DNA of 64,000 nucleotides from Bradyrhizobium viridifuturi (GTDB taxonomy: Bacteria; Pseudomonadota; Alphaproteobacteria; Rhizobiales; Xanthobacteraceae): positions 124,001 through 188,000 of the forward strand of contig NZ_LGTB01000004.1 in NCBI RefSeq assembly GCF_001238275.1. Reading direction: 5' to 3'. Shown here in pieces: positions 1-10,167 of the stretch. Made by a program: the position numbers and the translations under genes. How positions within the stretch are numbered: the stretch's first letter is position 1; the number at the start of each line of letters is the position of its first letter. The notes below the pieces were generated by a model, which was given only the letters and a program-made list of their open reading frames with translations, was not told the DNA's origin and did no database searches.

Positions 1-35
1 GCGGCCAGCGCGTCGCCGCGCTGTCCCGATCATGC

Positions 36-1937
36 TCAATTATTTGCGCCTGTCACCTGTGCGAAGGCCGCCTGGTTGACGCTCACGCCGATGTCGGTCT
101 CGATCTTGCTGACATATTGCGCGACCTGCTCGTCGCTCATCGAGCGCCGCAGCGCTTCGGTCAGCTGCTTGGCCGCGTCGGAGGCGAAGTCGACCGGCGG
201 CACCGTCACATTGGTGACGCGGAAGACGACCCACTGGCTGCCGCCGGCGGCGGACGTCTGCCCGTCGCCATCCTTGGCGGTGCGGAACGCGGCCGCGACC
301 ACGCCGGCGGGCACGCCGGGCAGGGAGGCCTCGCGGTTGAAGTTCGCGGCGGTCTCGACCTTGACGCCGGCAGCGGCCGCCTCGTCGGCGAGCTTGGCGC
401 CGCTGTCGAGCTTCTGGACCATCTCGGTCGCCTTGGCGCGCAGCTTGGCGGAAATCTGGTCTTCGCGCCATTTCGCCTCGACCTGGTCGCGGACCTCGTC
501 GAGAGGACGCTCGCGCGAGGGCGTGATGCCGAGCACGTCGTACCAGACATAACCGTTGTTGAACGAGATCGGGTCGTTGTCGACGCCGACGTCGCTGTTG
601 AAGGCCTGCGACACCACGTCGAGGCCGCGCGGGATGTTCGACGCGACCTGGCCGTTCGGCAGGCGCCCCGAGCGGTCGACCGCATCGATCGTGACGGCGT
701 TCAGCTTAAGCTTCTGCGCCGCGTCGATCACGCTGGAGCCGCCGCCGCGCTCGTCTTCCATCTTGTCGCGCAGCTCGGCGACCTTGGTGCGGGCGCGCTC
801 GGAGGCGATTTCGTTCTTCACCTGCTGCGCCATGCTTTCATAGGTCGGGGTCACGCCGGGCTCGATCTTGCCGACCTTGACCAGCGCGATGCCGAAGCGG
901 CCCTGGACCGGCTGGCTGACTTCACCGGAGGGAAGAGAGAAGGCGGCATCGCCGACGGCCGGATCGAGGATCGCCGACTTCGCGACCAGGCCGAGATTGA
1001 CATCGGCCGGGCTGAGCTTGCGCTCCTTGGCGATGTCGTCGAATGAGGTGCCTGACGTGATGCGCGCGCGGGCAGCCTGGGCCTCGCCGGCGTCCGGAAA
1101 CACGATCTGCGAGACCTCGCGCTTCTCGGGTGTGCTGAGCCGGTCCTTGCGCTCCTCGAACAGCTTCTTGGCATCCTCGTCGGACACGGTTTCCCACTTG
1201 CCGATTTCCTCCGGCGTGATCGCGACGAAGGAGATCTTGCGGTATTCGGGCGCGCGGAACTGGACCTTGTGGTCCTCGAAATAGGCGGCGAGCGCCTCGG
1301 GCGAAGGCGGATCGATGGTGCCGGCCTGCGCGGCGCCAAGCGTGACGTAGTCGATCGAGCGCTGCTCGTTCTGGAAACGGGTCAGCGCCTCGACCATCGA
1401 TTTGGTCGGCTCGATCCCGGATGAGATGGTGCCCGCGATCTGCCGGCGCAGGCCGACGCGGCGCTGCTCGGCGATATAGCGCCCCTCGGTGTAGCCGAAG
1501 TTGCGGATCACGGACTGGAAGCGCTGCGGATCGAACTGGCCGTTGAGGCCCTTGAAGTTCGGATCGTTGTAGATCGTGCGCAGTACCTCGGCATCGGACT
1601 GGTTGAGGCCGGTGCGGCGCGCTTCTTCATCGAGCGCGGCCTCTGCCAGCGTCTGTTGCAGCACCTGGCGGTCGATCCCGAAGGCACGGGCCTGCTCCGG
1701 CGTCAGCGGCCGGCCGAACTGGCGGCCAAGCTGCTGCAGGCGGTCAGTATAGATCTGGCGGAACTGCTCGGCCGAAATCTCGGTCCCGCCCACCTTGGCG
1801 AAGGTCGACTGGCCAAACCCCTTGAAGATGTCGGCAATGCCCCAAATTCCGAAACTGACGATCAAAACGCCCATCACCACGGCCATTATCGTCTTGCCGA
1901 GCCAGTTTGATGAGGCTTTCCGCATTCCTCGAAGCAT
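36..1937 (-). CDS. ppiD: PpiD-like periplasmic folding chaperone / peptidyl-prolyl isomerase (SurA_N_3 family)
   Basis: A 633-residue membrane-anchored foldase. A short basic N-terminus (MLRGMRKASSNW) is followed by one hydrophobic segment at about residues 17-35, the inner-membrane anchor. A SurA-like N-terminal domain follows, then a rotamase-like core around residues 235-360 (motifs KREVSQIVF and GRFGIALVKV) and a long C-terminal chaperone region. This matches PpiD, which helps newly exported proteins fold at the periplasmic face of the Sec translocon. It is divergent from tpiA across about 240 bp that should hold both promoters. The start is the first ATG before the anchor; an ATG four codons in is also possible. 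Only 35 bases lie beyond its stop, too few to identify a neighbour. Rotamase activity is not certain, since many PpiD proteins have little. Confidence 0.9.
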   Translation of the reverse strand: MLRGMRKASSNWLGKTIMAVVMGVLIVSFGIWGIADIFKGFGQSTFAKVGGTEISAEQFRQIYTDRLQQLGRQFGRPLTPEQARAFGIDRQVLQQTLAEAALDEEARRTGLNQSDAEVLRTIYNDPNFKGLNGQFDPQRFQSVIRNFGYTEGRYIAEQRRVGLRRQIAGTISSGIEPTKSMVEALTRFQNEQRSIDYVTLGAAQAGTIDPPSPEALAAYFEDHKVQFRAPEYRKISFVAITPEEIGKWETVSDEDAKKLFEERKDRLSTPEKREVSQIVFPDAGEAQAARARITSGTSFDDIAKERKLSPADVNLGLVAKSAILDPAVGDAAFSLPSGEVSQPVQGRFGIALVKVGKIEPGVTPTYESMAQQVKNEIASERARTKVAELRDKMEDERGGGSSVIDAAQKLKLNAVTIDAVDRSGRLPNGQVASNIPRGLDVVSQAFNSDVGVDNDPISFNNGYVWYDVLGITPSRERPLDEVRDQVEAKWREDQISAKLRAKATEMVQKLDSGAKLADEAAAAGVKVETAANFNREASLPGVPAGVVAAAFRTAKDGDGQTSAAGGSQWVVFRVTNVTVPPVDFASDAAKQLTEALRRSMSDEQVAQYVSKIETDIGVSVNQAAFAQVTGANN

Positions 1938-2177
1938 GGGTCCAACTTGTTTTGTAGGAGGGGAACCGGATCGTGCCCAAATGGGACCAAAAGTCGGGAC
2001 TTTTTGTCCGGCAGCAGGGCGTCACCGAATTGAAAACGCTTATAAAGTGGCTCGTGTCCCCCCGCAACCTCGGGCGCGCGGGCGGAAGCGTCGCACGGTG
2101 GACGCGAAGCCGCGCTCTGGAAGTCGCCGCCCGGCTCTGGTAGCGCATGACGACGCTTGATCGATGGGAAATCCGAC

Positions 2178-2930
2178 ATGACCGATGCCATCCGGCCGCT
2201 GATCGCCGGCAACTGGAAAATGAACGGCCTGAAATCCTCTTTTGCCGAGTTCGACGCGATGCTCGCCGGCGCCGGTGACGTCGCCGGGAAGGCCGATCTG
2301 CTGGTCTGTCCGCCCGCGACATTGGTCGGGGCGTTCGCCGACAAGGCGCGCGGCTCGAAGGTCGCCGTCGGCGCCCAGGATTGCCATCCGAAGGCGTCGG
2401 GGGCCCACACCGGCGACCTCTCGGCGGAAATGTTCAAGGATCTCGGCGCGGTCGCCATCATCGTCGGGCACTCGGAGCGTCGCGCCGACCATGGCGAGAC
2501 CGACGCCTTGATTCGGCAGAAGGCGGAGGCGGTCTGGCGCGCCGGACTGACCGCGATCGTCTGCATCGGCGAGACGCGCGAGCAGCGCGACGCCGGCAAG
2601 ACGCTCGACGTCTGCGGCAGCCAGCTGGCGGGCTCGCTGCCCGACGGCTCGACCGCGGCCAACCTGGTGGTCGCCTATGAGCCGGTCTGGGCGATCGGCA
2701 CGGGCCTGACCCCGACCGCCGGAGATGTCGAGGAAGTTCACAGGTTTATCCGGGGTCAGCTCACCGATCGCTTCAAGGGCGAGGGAAACAAGATCAGGAT
2801 CCTGTATGGCGGCTCGGTCAAGCCGTCGAACGCCGCCGAGCTGATGGCCGTCGCCAACGTCAACGGCGCGCTGGTCGGCGGCGCCAGCCTGAAGGCCTCG
2901 GACTTCCTCGCGATCGCCGCGGGCTGTTAG
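2178..2930 (+). CDS. tpiA: triosephosphate isomerase
   Basis: A 250-residue cytoplasmic TIM-barrel enzyme that interconverts dihydroxyacetone phosphate and glyceraldehyde 3-phosphate. All catalytic signatures are present: NWKMN near the N-terminus (Lys14), VGHSERR (His electrophile), [11 protein letters not shown] (catalytic Glu) and the phosphate-binding YGGSV near the C-terminus. The length is typical. The ATG at 2178 is preferred over a TTG seven codons upstream because it places the conserved GNWKMN at the usual distance from the start. It is divergent from ppiD and followed by an inverted repeat. With eno it represents central glycolysis in this window. Confidence 0.97.
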   Translation: MTDAIRPLIAGNWKMNGLKSSFAEFDAMLAGAGDVAGKADLLVCPPATLVGAFADKARGSKVAVGAQDCHPKASGAHTGDLSAEMFKDLGAVAIIVGHSERRADHGETDALIRQKAEAVWRAGLTAIVCIGETREQRDAGKTLDVCGSQLAGSLPDGSTAANLVVAYEPVWAIGTGLTPTAGDVEEVHRFIRGQLTDRFKGEGNKIRILYGGSVKPSNAAELMAVANVNGALVGGASLKASDFLAIAAGC

Positions 2931-2952
2931 GCGGCCGACACTCCATCCACAT

Positions 2953-3032
2953 CATTGCGAGCGTAGCGAAGCAATCCACGTCACCGCGTACGCGGATCGA
3001 TGGATTGCTTGGTCGCTTCGCACCTCGCAATG
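2953..3032. repeat. intergenic palindromic repeat (bradyrhizobial type)
   Basis: Two long imperfect inverted arms, 2953-2978 and 3001-3032, begin and end with CATTGCGA/TCGCAATG and share the inner core GCAATCCA/TGGATTGC, with a roughly 22-base loop. The element lies between the convergent tpiA and GNAT genes. A degenerate copy of the inner core lies at 9920-9980. Repeats of this kind are dispersed in Bradyrhizobium chromosomes; it may fold into a hairpin in transcripts from either side. Confidence 0.75.
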
Positions 3033-3044
3033 ACGGCTCGTGGA

Positions 3045-3577
3045 CTAGGCGGCCAGGGCGGCGCCGATCCGCTTCCAATAGATCATCGTCCCGGTGAGGC
3101 CGCCATGCGGCTTCAGCGCGTAATCCGGGATGATGCCGCTGAGCTGGAAACCCTGCTTTTCGTAGAGCGGCGCGGCGCGTCGTCGACGGCGGTGTCGAGC
3201 ACCAGCAGTGTGCGTCCGTGCTCGATCGCAAGCGTTTCGGCGGCGCGCAGCAATGCGGTGGCGACGCCGCGACCGCGGTGGGCGACGCGCGTCATCATCT
3301 TGGCGATCTCGGCGCGGTGCGGCTGGTTCGGCGGCAGCTTGAGCAGCAGCGTTACCGTGGCGATCAGATCATTGCCGGCGAACGCGCCGAGTACGAATCG
3401 CTCGCCGCGCGCCGCAGCGCCCAGCGAATCCTGCCAGAAGGCGTCGGCGTCTTCGGACGATAGCGGATGCATGAAGCTCACGGAGCCGCCGCTGGCCACG
3501 GTCTCGATCAACAATTCGGTGAGCGCCCCGCGAATCCCGGGTTCATCGGCGAGCGGCTTGATGGCGATGTGCGGCAT
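3045..3577 (-). pseudogene. GNAT-family N-acetyltransferase, interrupted by a one-base frameshift
   Basis: The first 130 or so residues form a GNAT fold: MPHIAIKPLADEP at the start and the acetyl-CoA loop HRGRGVATALL after the RVA strand. After LVLDTAVDDA the frame runs into an unrelated tail that stops at 3113. The next frame instead gives APLYEKQGFQLSG... ending in TMIYWKRIGAALAA with a stop at 3045-3047, which is exactly the expected GNAT C-terminus. One base is missing near 3175-3177, most simply one G of a GG doublet on the coding strand. The gene follows the XRE/cupin regulator with a gap of only three bases, so the two probably form an operon. The substrate is unknown. A sequencing error is likely (see findings). 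Confidence 0.8.
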
Positions 3578-3580
3578 GCA

Positions 3581-4147
3581 TCAGCTCCGGGCAAGGGCGA
3601 CCACATAGATGCAGCCGGTGTTGGTCTCATTGGCGAAGGTGGTTTCCGCCGGCGAGCCGAAGCCGAGGCAATCGCCGGGTCCGAGCGCATGGCGCGCGCC
3701 GCCTTCGGTGATGACGAGGCTGCCATTCAGCACCCAGACCAGCTGGCGGATATGGGCATAGGACGAAGCGGGCAGGGTCACCGATTGTTTCGGCGGCAGT
3801 TCGACCCGCACCAGTTCGACCGGATGATCGGGGCGGCTGAACACCTGGCGGCGCAGATAGCCGGTTTCGGAATCGCGCCAGACCGGCTGCGTGGCAGCGC
3901 GCGACAGCCGCTCGCCCTCGCCCTCGGCGCGCAGCATCAGGCCGGCCAGCGTGAGGTCGAAGGCCGAAGCGAGGCGCACCAGCACGACCGCGGTCGGGCT
4001 GACCTCGGCGCGCTCGATCTTGCTGATGGTCGCCTTCGAGACGCCGGCGCGTTCGGCAAGCTCGGCCAGCGACCAGCCCCGGCCGTCGCGTTCGAGCCTG
4101 ATCCGCTGCGCCAGGCGTTGGCTCAGATCGTCTACCAAAGTATCCAT
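3581..4147 (-). CDS. XRE-family transcriptional regulator with C-terminal cupin domain
   Basis: A 188-residue regulator. Residues about 24-52 form a helix-turn-helix of the XRE/Cro type (WSLAELAERAGVSKATISKIE), and residues about 110-180 form a small cupin barrel (HIRQLVWVLNGSLVI, then HALGPGDCLGF). Regulators of this architecture usually sense a small metabolite in the cupin and often control a neighbouring gene; here the downstream partner is the GNAT gene three bases away. The ATG at 4147 is chosen rather than one at 4207 because the region between holds an AT-rich perfect palindrome that looks like an operator, and because this start gives the normal short N-terminus before the HTH. Confidence 0.85.
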   Translation of the reverse strand: MDTLVDDLSQRLAQRIRLERDGRGWSLAELAERAGVSKATISKIERAEVSPTAVVLVRLASAFDLTLAGLMLRAEGEGERLSRAATQPVWRDSETGYLRRQVFSRPDHPVELVRVELPPKQSVTLPASSYAHIRQLVWVLNGSLVITEGGARHALGPGDCLGFGSPAETTFANETNTGCIYVVALARS

Positions 4148-4150
4148 ATG

Positions 4151-4164
4151 TCTATTATAATAGA
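4151..4164. promoter_or_regulatory. perfect 14-bp palindrome, probable operator of the XRE/cupin gene
   Basis: TCTATTATAATAGA is a perfect, entirely AT-rich palindrome in an otherwise high-GC sequence. It ends three bases upstream of the XRE start codon. The TATAAT inside it also resembles a -10 element. Autorepression by the adjacent HTH protein is the simplest reading; this is inferred from position and symmetry only. Confidence 0.5.
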
Positions 4165-4350
4165 ATTGGCTGGTTCCGATCAAGATGCGGCGGAGTGCGA
4201 TCAGCATCGCTTGTGATGTCAGCCGATGCGACTATCTCGGGGGTGACAATGCCCGGTGCAATCGTGTAACAGGGCGCGACTTCACGAAAACCGCAAAGCC
4301 GATAGCGCCGTTTGTCTGGCCGCTTGGCGGCTTGTGACGGAAGGCTTGCG

Positions 4351-4740
4351 ATGCAGACTGTCGTTATCATTATTCATCTCATGATCGTCGCCGTCATGAT
4401 CGGCGCCGTGCTGCTGCAGAAATCCGAAGGCGGCGGCCTTGGCATGGGCGGCGGCGCCGGCTTCATGTCGAGCCGCGGCACCGCGAATTTGCTGACGCGG
4501 ACCACGGCGATCCTCGCGGTCGGCTTTTTCCTGACCAGCCTGTTCCTGTCCTGGTACGCGGGCTATGACCGCAAGCCGAGCTCGATCATCGGCACCGGCG
4601 CACCCGCGCAGACCCAGCCGGCCAGCGGCACGCCGCTGACGCCCCCGACCTCCGGCGGCATCCTCGATTCGCTGAAGAAGACCGACGAGCAGCAGGGCCA
4701 GCAGGCTCCGAGCGGCCCGCAGGCGCCACGGTCGCAATAA
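4351..4740 (+). CDS. secG: preprotein translocase subunit SecG
   Basis: A 129-residue inner-membrane protein, the SecG subunit of the SecYEG export channel. It shows the two-helix SecG pattern: an N-terminal helix (MQTVVIIIHLMIVAVMIGAVLLQ), the conserved loop with GGLGMGGGAGFMSSRG, and a second helix around residues 50-70 (AILAVGFFLTSLFLS). A Pro/Gln/Gly-rich tail follows, as is common in Hyphomicrobiales. The ATG at 4351 places the first helix at the N-terminus; an in-frame upstream GTG at 4312 would add 13 non-conserved residues. It is followed by a strong hairpin and then pyrG on the same strand. Confidence 0.93.
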   Translation: MQTVVIIIHLMIVAVMIGAVLLQKSEGGGLGMGGGAGFMSSRGTANLLTRTTAILAVGFFLTSLFLSWYAGYDRKPSSIIGTGAPAQTQPASGTPLTPPTSGGILDSLKKTDEQQGQQAPSGPQAPRSQ

Positions 4741-4752
4741 AGCGGGGTGGCC

Positions 4753-4781
4753 ATGCAGGATGCACCGCTGGCATCCTGCAT
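4753..4781 (+). terminator. perfect 11-bp stem-loop after secG
   Basis: ATGCAGGATGC at 4753-4763 and its exact reverse complement at 4771-4781 flank a 7-base loop, starting 13 bases after the secG stop. There is no U-tract after the stem (CCAAAATCC follows), so it may be a weak or Rho-assisted terminator or an mRNA 3' stabiliser between secG and pyrG. Confidence 0.45.
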
Positions 4782-4901
4782 CCAAAATCCCCATTAATGC
4801 TCTGAAATCGCTGTCAGTTTAACGTAACCCACAGCCCGGTGATTTGTTTGCCGGGAACAGCTGATTCGTTTTGCGAATCGCAGGAAGCGGCTTAAAGGTA
4901 A

Positions 4902-6539
<1,638 letters not shown>

Positions 6540-6557
6540 CAGCGGTCAGCTGCGCCG

Positions 6558-7223
6558 TCACACGGCGGCGCAGTCCTCGCTCGCCCGGCGTTCCTGCTTG
6601 ATCGGCGAAACGCCGGCATCGGCCGCAGGCGCTGGTTCACGCGTCAACAGCTTGTATTGCGGACGGCGCGTCAGCCGGTAGACCGCGGCGGGCGGCACGT
6701 TGAGGATGGCGCGATCAACCAGCGTGGCGCGCAGGCCGAGCCGGTCGAGGATCGGCCGCCGTATCGGGCAGCGCATCCCATAGGTGAATTGGTAGAACGC
6801 GCCGCCGGGACGCATGTAGCTGAATGCGCCGCCGACGATCGAGATGACCTTGCGCGGCGACATGTTGAGCAGCGGCAGTCCGCTGACCACGGCGCCGACC
6901 GGCGCGCCGTCATACAGTCGTTCCGACGCCAGCCTTGCTGCGTCCATCCACAGCACGCGCGCGCCGGGAAAGCGGAGCTGCAACAGCCGCATGAAATCCG
7001 AGCCGTATTCGATCAGCGTGAGATCCTGCTGGCGCACGCCGTGCTTCAGCAACTGATAGGTGAAGGCGCCCGTTCCTGGACCGAGCTCGAGCACCGGGCC
7101 GGTGTTGGCGTTGATGTCGCGCGTGATCAGTTCGGCGAGCGCGGCGCCCGAGGGCGCGATGGCGCCGACGCGGCCGGGGGCTGCCATCCACGCCGTGAAG
7201 AAAGAGAGGAGATCATGTGCCAT
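6558..7223 (-). CDS. SAM-dependent methyltransferase, probably phospholipid N-methyltransferase (PmtA-like)
   Basis: A 221-residue class I methyltransferase. The SAM-binding motif I is LELGPGTGAFTYQLL (residues about 46-60), followed by motif II-like LTLIEYGSDFM and the post-I region ARVLWMDAARL. The N-terminal MAHDLLSFFTAWMAAPGRVGAIAPSG resembles the rhizobial PmtA group, whose members methylate phosphatidylethanolamine towards phosphatidylcholine and are related to KsgA-type rRNA dimethylases. The ATG at 7223 gives this conserved N-terminus; an earlier in-frame start at 7424 runs into the kinase gene and adds 67 Arg/Ser-rich residues. It lies 115 bp downstream of the sensor kinase on the same strand. 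Other lipid or small-molecule methyltransferases cannot be excluded. Confidence 0.65.
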   Translation of the reverse strand: MAHDLLSFFTAWMAAPGRVGAIAPSGAALAELITRDINANTGPVLELGPGTGAFTYQLLKHGVRQQDLTLIEYGSDFMRLLQLRFPGARVLWMDAARLASERLYDGAPVGAVVSGLPLLNMSPRKVISIVGGAFSYMRPGGAFYQFTYGMRCPIRRPILDRLGLRATLVDRAILNVPPAAVYRLTRRPQYKLLTREPAPAADAGVSPIKQERRASEDCAAV

Positions 7224-7338
7224 TGGAATTCCCAGCAAAGTGTCGCAGCGCCGCGACTCGACTGCGTGGCGCGATCGCTTGTTTGCGGGACCTGCATTGC
7301 GACAACATTGCGCGATGTTGCTGGAAAGCGCTCTGATA

Positions 7339-8718
7339 TCACGATGCGAAGGGCGCTGGCGGTAATGTGAGACGGAAGCACGCGCCGCCCTTCGGTCCGT
7401 CGAGCACGGAGACGTGACCGCCATGCAGCCTTGCGATCTCGCGCACCATGTTCAGACCCAGGCCAGCGCCGCGGTCGAGCGGCGCGAGGCGATAGAACGG
7501 ATCGAAGATCCGCGTGCGCTCATCCTTCGGGATGCCGTCGCCTTCGTCGGTCACGTCGATCGTCGCGGCGCTGCCGACATGGATGGTGATGGTGCCGCGG
7601 CGGCCGCCATGCTGGATGGCGTTCTGCACGAGATTGGTCAGCGCGCGCTCCAGCGCGGCACGGTCGCCCAGCGTCTCGACCCGATCGGCTGCGCTATCGA
7701 GCGACAATTCGTAACCGGCCGCGATCGCGAGCGGCGCGAGATCGGCGGCAACGCTGCGCGCGACCGCGACGAGGTCGACACGCCCGAACGGATTGCGGCA
7801 CTGGTCGAAGCGCTGGATGTCGAGCAGCTGCTCGGCGAGCGTTGCAAGCCGTGCTGAGTCCTCGAGCAGGCGGGTTTTCTCGGGCCCCGGCGGCAGCGAC
7901 TCCAGCCGCGTGTTGAGGATCGCAATCGGGGTGCGCAATTCGTGCGCGGCATCCGCGACGAAGCGCTGGTGGCGCGAATAACCGTCGTCGAGCCGCGTCA
8001 GCGCGTCGTTGACGGCGGTCACCAGCGGCGCGACCTCGAGCGGCAGGTGATCGGCCGACAGCCTGCTGCCGCGCTGGCGGAAATCGATCCGGCGCGCCTG
8101 ATCGGCCGCAGTGTCGAGGCCGGCGAAGGCGCGCCGCACCACCATCGGCGTTGCGATGAAGGTGGCGCATGCCATCAGGAGCAGGCCGGGCAGGGCAACG
8201 GCAAGGAACGCCAGCGTCGTGGCGAGTGCCGTCTTGACGCTCGACGTCGGCCCTTGCGTGGCCGTAAGCACCTGCACCGGGCCGGCATCGGAATTGACGC
8301 GCTTCAGCCGCGCCGGCTGTTTGCGCGGATCGTCCTCGAACATCTGCCAGCCGAGCCTGGCCTGGCTGATCTGGTCGAGTGCACCGCCGATCCCAGCGAA
8401 TTCGGGCGGCACTGTGCCTTCCGATAGCGAATGGCCCTGCCGGTCGCGCACCAGGAACCAGAGGTCGGGCGTGTTTTCGCGCAGTTGCTTGAGCTCGGCG
8501 GTCGAGCGCAACACCAGATTGCCCTGCCCATCGCGTGCGATCGCGCTCTGCACGATGGAAATGACGTGATCCTCATCGCGCGGCACGATCAGGAAACCGG
8601 TGACGCACAATGCGCTGATCAGGCAAACGATCAGCATCGCAAGCAGCAGCGCCTGCAGCGCGACCAGCCGCCAGCTCAGTTGCGAGCGCAGGCAATAGTG
8701 ATCGGCGGGTTCGCTCAT
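7339..8718 (-). CDS. two-component sensor histidine kinase (EnvZ/QseC type)
   Basis: A 459-residue inner-membrane kinase. A first membrane helix at about residues 18-46 and a second at about 166-192 enclose a small periplasmic sensor region of roughly 120 residues. A HAMP-like linker follows (ITMVVRRAFAG region onward), then the HisKA box FVADAAHELRTPIAIL with phospho-His 259, and a HATPase domain with the N-box (NLVQNAIQHG), the G1 box (VTDEGDGIPKDE), the F box (IFDPFYR) and GLGLNMVREI. The start codon overlaps the stop of the response regulator gene (ATGA at 8715-8718), so the two are translationally coupled. The signal is unknown. Confidence 0.9.
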   Translation of the reverse strand: MSEPADHYCLRSQLSWRLVALQALLLAMLIVCLISALCVTGFLIVPRDEDHVISIVQSAIARDGQGNLVLRSTAELKQLRENTPDLWFLVRDRQGHSLSEGTVPPEFAGIGGALDQISQARLGWQMFEDDPRKQPARLKRVNSDAGPVQVLTATQGPTSSVKTALATTLAFLAVALPGLLLMACATFIATPMVVRRAFAGLDTAADQARRIDFRQRGSRLSADHLPLEVAPLVTAVNDALTRLDDGYSRHQRFVADAAHELRTPIAILNTRLESLPPGPEKTRLLEDSARLATLAEQLLDIQRFDQCRNPFGRVDLVAVARSVAADLAPLAIAAGYELSLDSAADRVETLGDRAALERALTNLVQNAIQHGGRRGTITIHVGSAATIDVTDEGDGIPKDERTRIFDPFYRLAPLDRGAGLGLNMVREIARLHGGHVSVLDGPKGGACFRLTLPPAPFAS

Positions 8719-9388
8719 GACACCTGTTTGAGCAGGTAGCCGACGCCGCGAATGCTGTGGATCTCGACGCCGGCATCGGTATCGGCGAGCTTGCGCCGCA
8801 GCCGCGAGACATGGGCATCGAGCGCGTTCGACTGAATCTCGTCCTCGAAATTGTAGACGGCTTCCTCGAGCGTCGCGCGCAGCACCGTGCGGCCGAGGCG
8901 GCGCAGCAATGTCTCCAGCACCAGCAGCTCGCGCCGCGGCAGGTCGAGCGGGCGGCCATTGACGCTGGCTTCGCGATGGCTGCAATCGAACGCCATGCGG
9001 CCGGCCTTGATGATCTCGAGCTGCAACCCGGCGGGACGGCGCAGCACGGCGCGCAGCCGCGCGAGCAGCTCCTCGACCGCGAACGGCTTGGCCAGATAGT
9101 CGTCGGCGCCGCTGTCGAGCCCGGTGATGCGGTCGGCGAGATCGCCGCGCGCGGTCAGCACGATGATCGGAACGCCGTCAGCCTTGGCGCGCAGCTTCGG
9201 GATCAGCGTGAGGCCGTCGCCGTCGGGAAGCTGGCGGTCGAGCAGCACCGCGCCATGCACGTCGGCGGAAATCGCTTCCTCGGCCTCGGCAAGGGTCGGC
9301 ACATGGTCGACGACCATGTCGTAGCCCTTCAGCGCCTGCGCCAGCGCTGCCGCCATCTCGGCTCATCTTCAACCAGCAATATCCGCAT
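8715..9388 (-). CDS. OmpR-family response regulator, N-terminus split by a one-base frameshift
   Basis: A receiver domain plus winged-helix DNA-binding domain. The phospho-acceptor Asp is in GAVLLDRQLPDGDG, the switch Thr in IIVLTARG and the Lys in YLAKPFAVEELL; the C-terminal domain ends RLRRKLADTDAGVEIHSIRGVGYLL. The continuous frame begins only at 9356 (MAAALAQALKGYD), without the first beta strand and acidic pair. One frame over, an ATG at 9388 encodes MRILLVEDEP, the canonical OmpR-type start, and joins perfectly if one C (plus strand) is restored near 9358-9361. Corrected length is 224 residues. It is promoter-proximal in the regulator-kinase operon. As read here the acidic pocket would be missing, so an assembly error is likely. 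Confidence 0.88.
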
Positions 9389-9559
9389 GTGCTCTTGTAT
9401 CCAGATCCCGAACGACCGGTATTAGGGCAAGTAACATTGCAACAACATTGCGGAAACGGTCGCCCCGTGCGAGCAGGGGTGCCATGTTGTCGCCCCCTCA
9501 AGACAGTCCGGAAGGTGCTGGCTATAACCGCCCGCACCGCAAATCTGGGAGGACCGCAA

Positions 9560-9886
9560 ATGATCTACGAGACCCGCGTCTATCGTTGCCTACCGGGCCG
9601 GCTGCCGGCGCTGCTGAAGCGCTTCGAGACCATCACGCTGAAGCTCTGGGACAAGCACGGCATCAGGCAGGCCGGCTTCTTCACGACGCTGGTCGGCGAA
9701 TCCAACCAGGACCTGACCTATCTGCTGGCCTGGGAATCGCTCGCTGAGCGCGAGAAGAAATGGACCGCGTTCGCGACCGATCCGGAATGGATCGCCGCGC
9801 GCGCCAAGACCGAGGAGGACGGCCAGATCGTTCTCACCATCGAAAACCAGCTTCTGGTGCCGACTGCGTTTTCAGCGGTGAAGTAG
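9560..9886 (+). CDS. NIPSNAP family protein
   Basis: A 108-residue soluble protein. It starts MIYETRVYRCLPGRLPALLKRFE and contains the family-typical stretches HGIRQAGFFTTLVG and LTYLLAWESLAEREKKW, which identify a single NIPSNAP (dimeric alpha/beta barrel) domain. The biochemical role of bacterial NIPSNAP proteins is not established. A strong ribosome binding site, GGGAGGA at 9547-9553, lies seven bases before the ATG and fixes the start. It stands alone, divergent from the two-component operon. Confidence 0.85.
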   Translation: MIYETRVYRCLPGRLPALLKRFETITLKLWDKHGIRQAGFFTTLVGESNQDLTYLLAWESLAEREKKWTAFATDPEWIAARAKTEEDGQIVLTIENQLLVPTAFSAVK

Positions 9887-9919
9887 TGCCGGCTGCCGTC
9901 GTTGCGCGCCCGATGACAG

Positions 9920-9980
9920 GCTTCGCGTAGCAATCCATCGGCACCGCATATGCGCGCGTTGGATTGCTTCGTCGCTTCAG
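9920..9980. repeat. degenerate copy of the intergenic palindromic repeat
   Basis: GCAATCCA at 9930-9937 and TGGATTGC at 9960-9967 flank CGTAG and CTTCGTCGCTTC segments that match the core of the repeat at 2953-3032; the outer arms are mostly lost. It lies in the 280-bp space between NIPSNAP and the PAAR-like gene, where no other feature is apparent. Confidence 0.55.
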
Positions 9981-10167
9981 GGCAAACGTGATCGCGCACG
10001 CCATATGCGGCAGCCTGGTGGGCGAGGGGGTGCACGATTTCGGAATATTGGAAATGTATCCCTGATTTGCCCGACGGGTCAAGCTGCCTTCTCGGACGCC
10101 GGCAGACGCCAGCTCCTTTGCATGGGGTTGTTTTCGATATTTTGGCCGCTGGCGAAACGCCGCAGCG

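Noticed and set aside
1..35. Start of another minus-strand gene beyond ppiD
   Set aside because: An ATG is present near position 32, but about ten codons are too few to support any call.
7224..7424. 67-residue N-terminal extension of the methyltransferase
   Set aside because: Ser/Arg-rich, overlaps the end of the kinase gene; the ATG at 7223 gives the conserved N-terminus.
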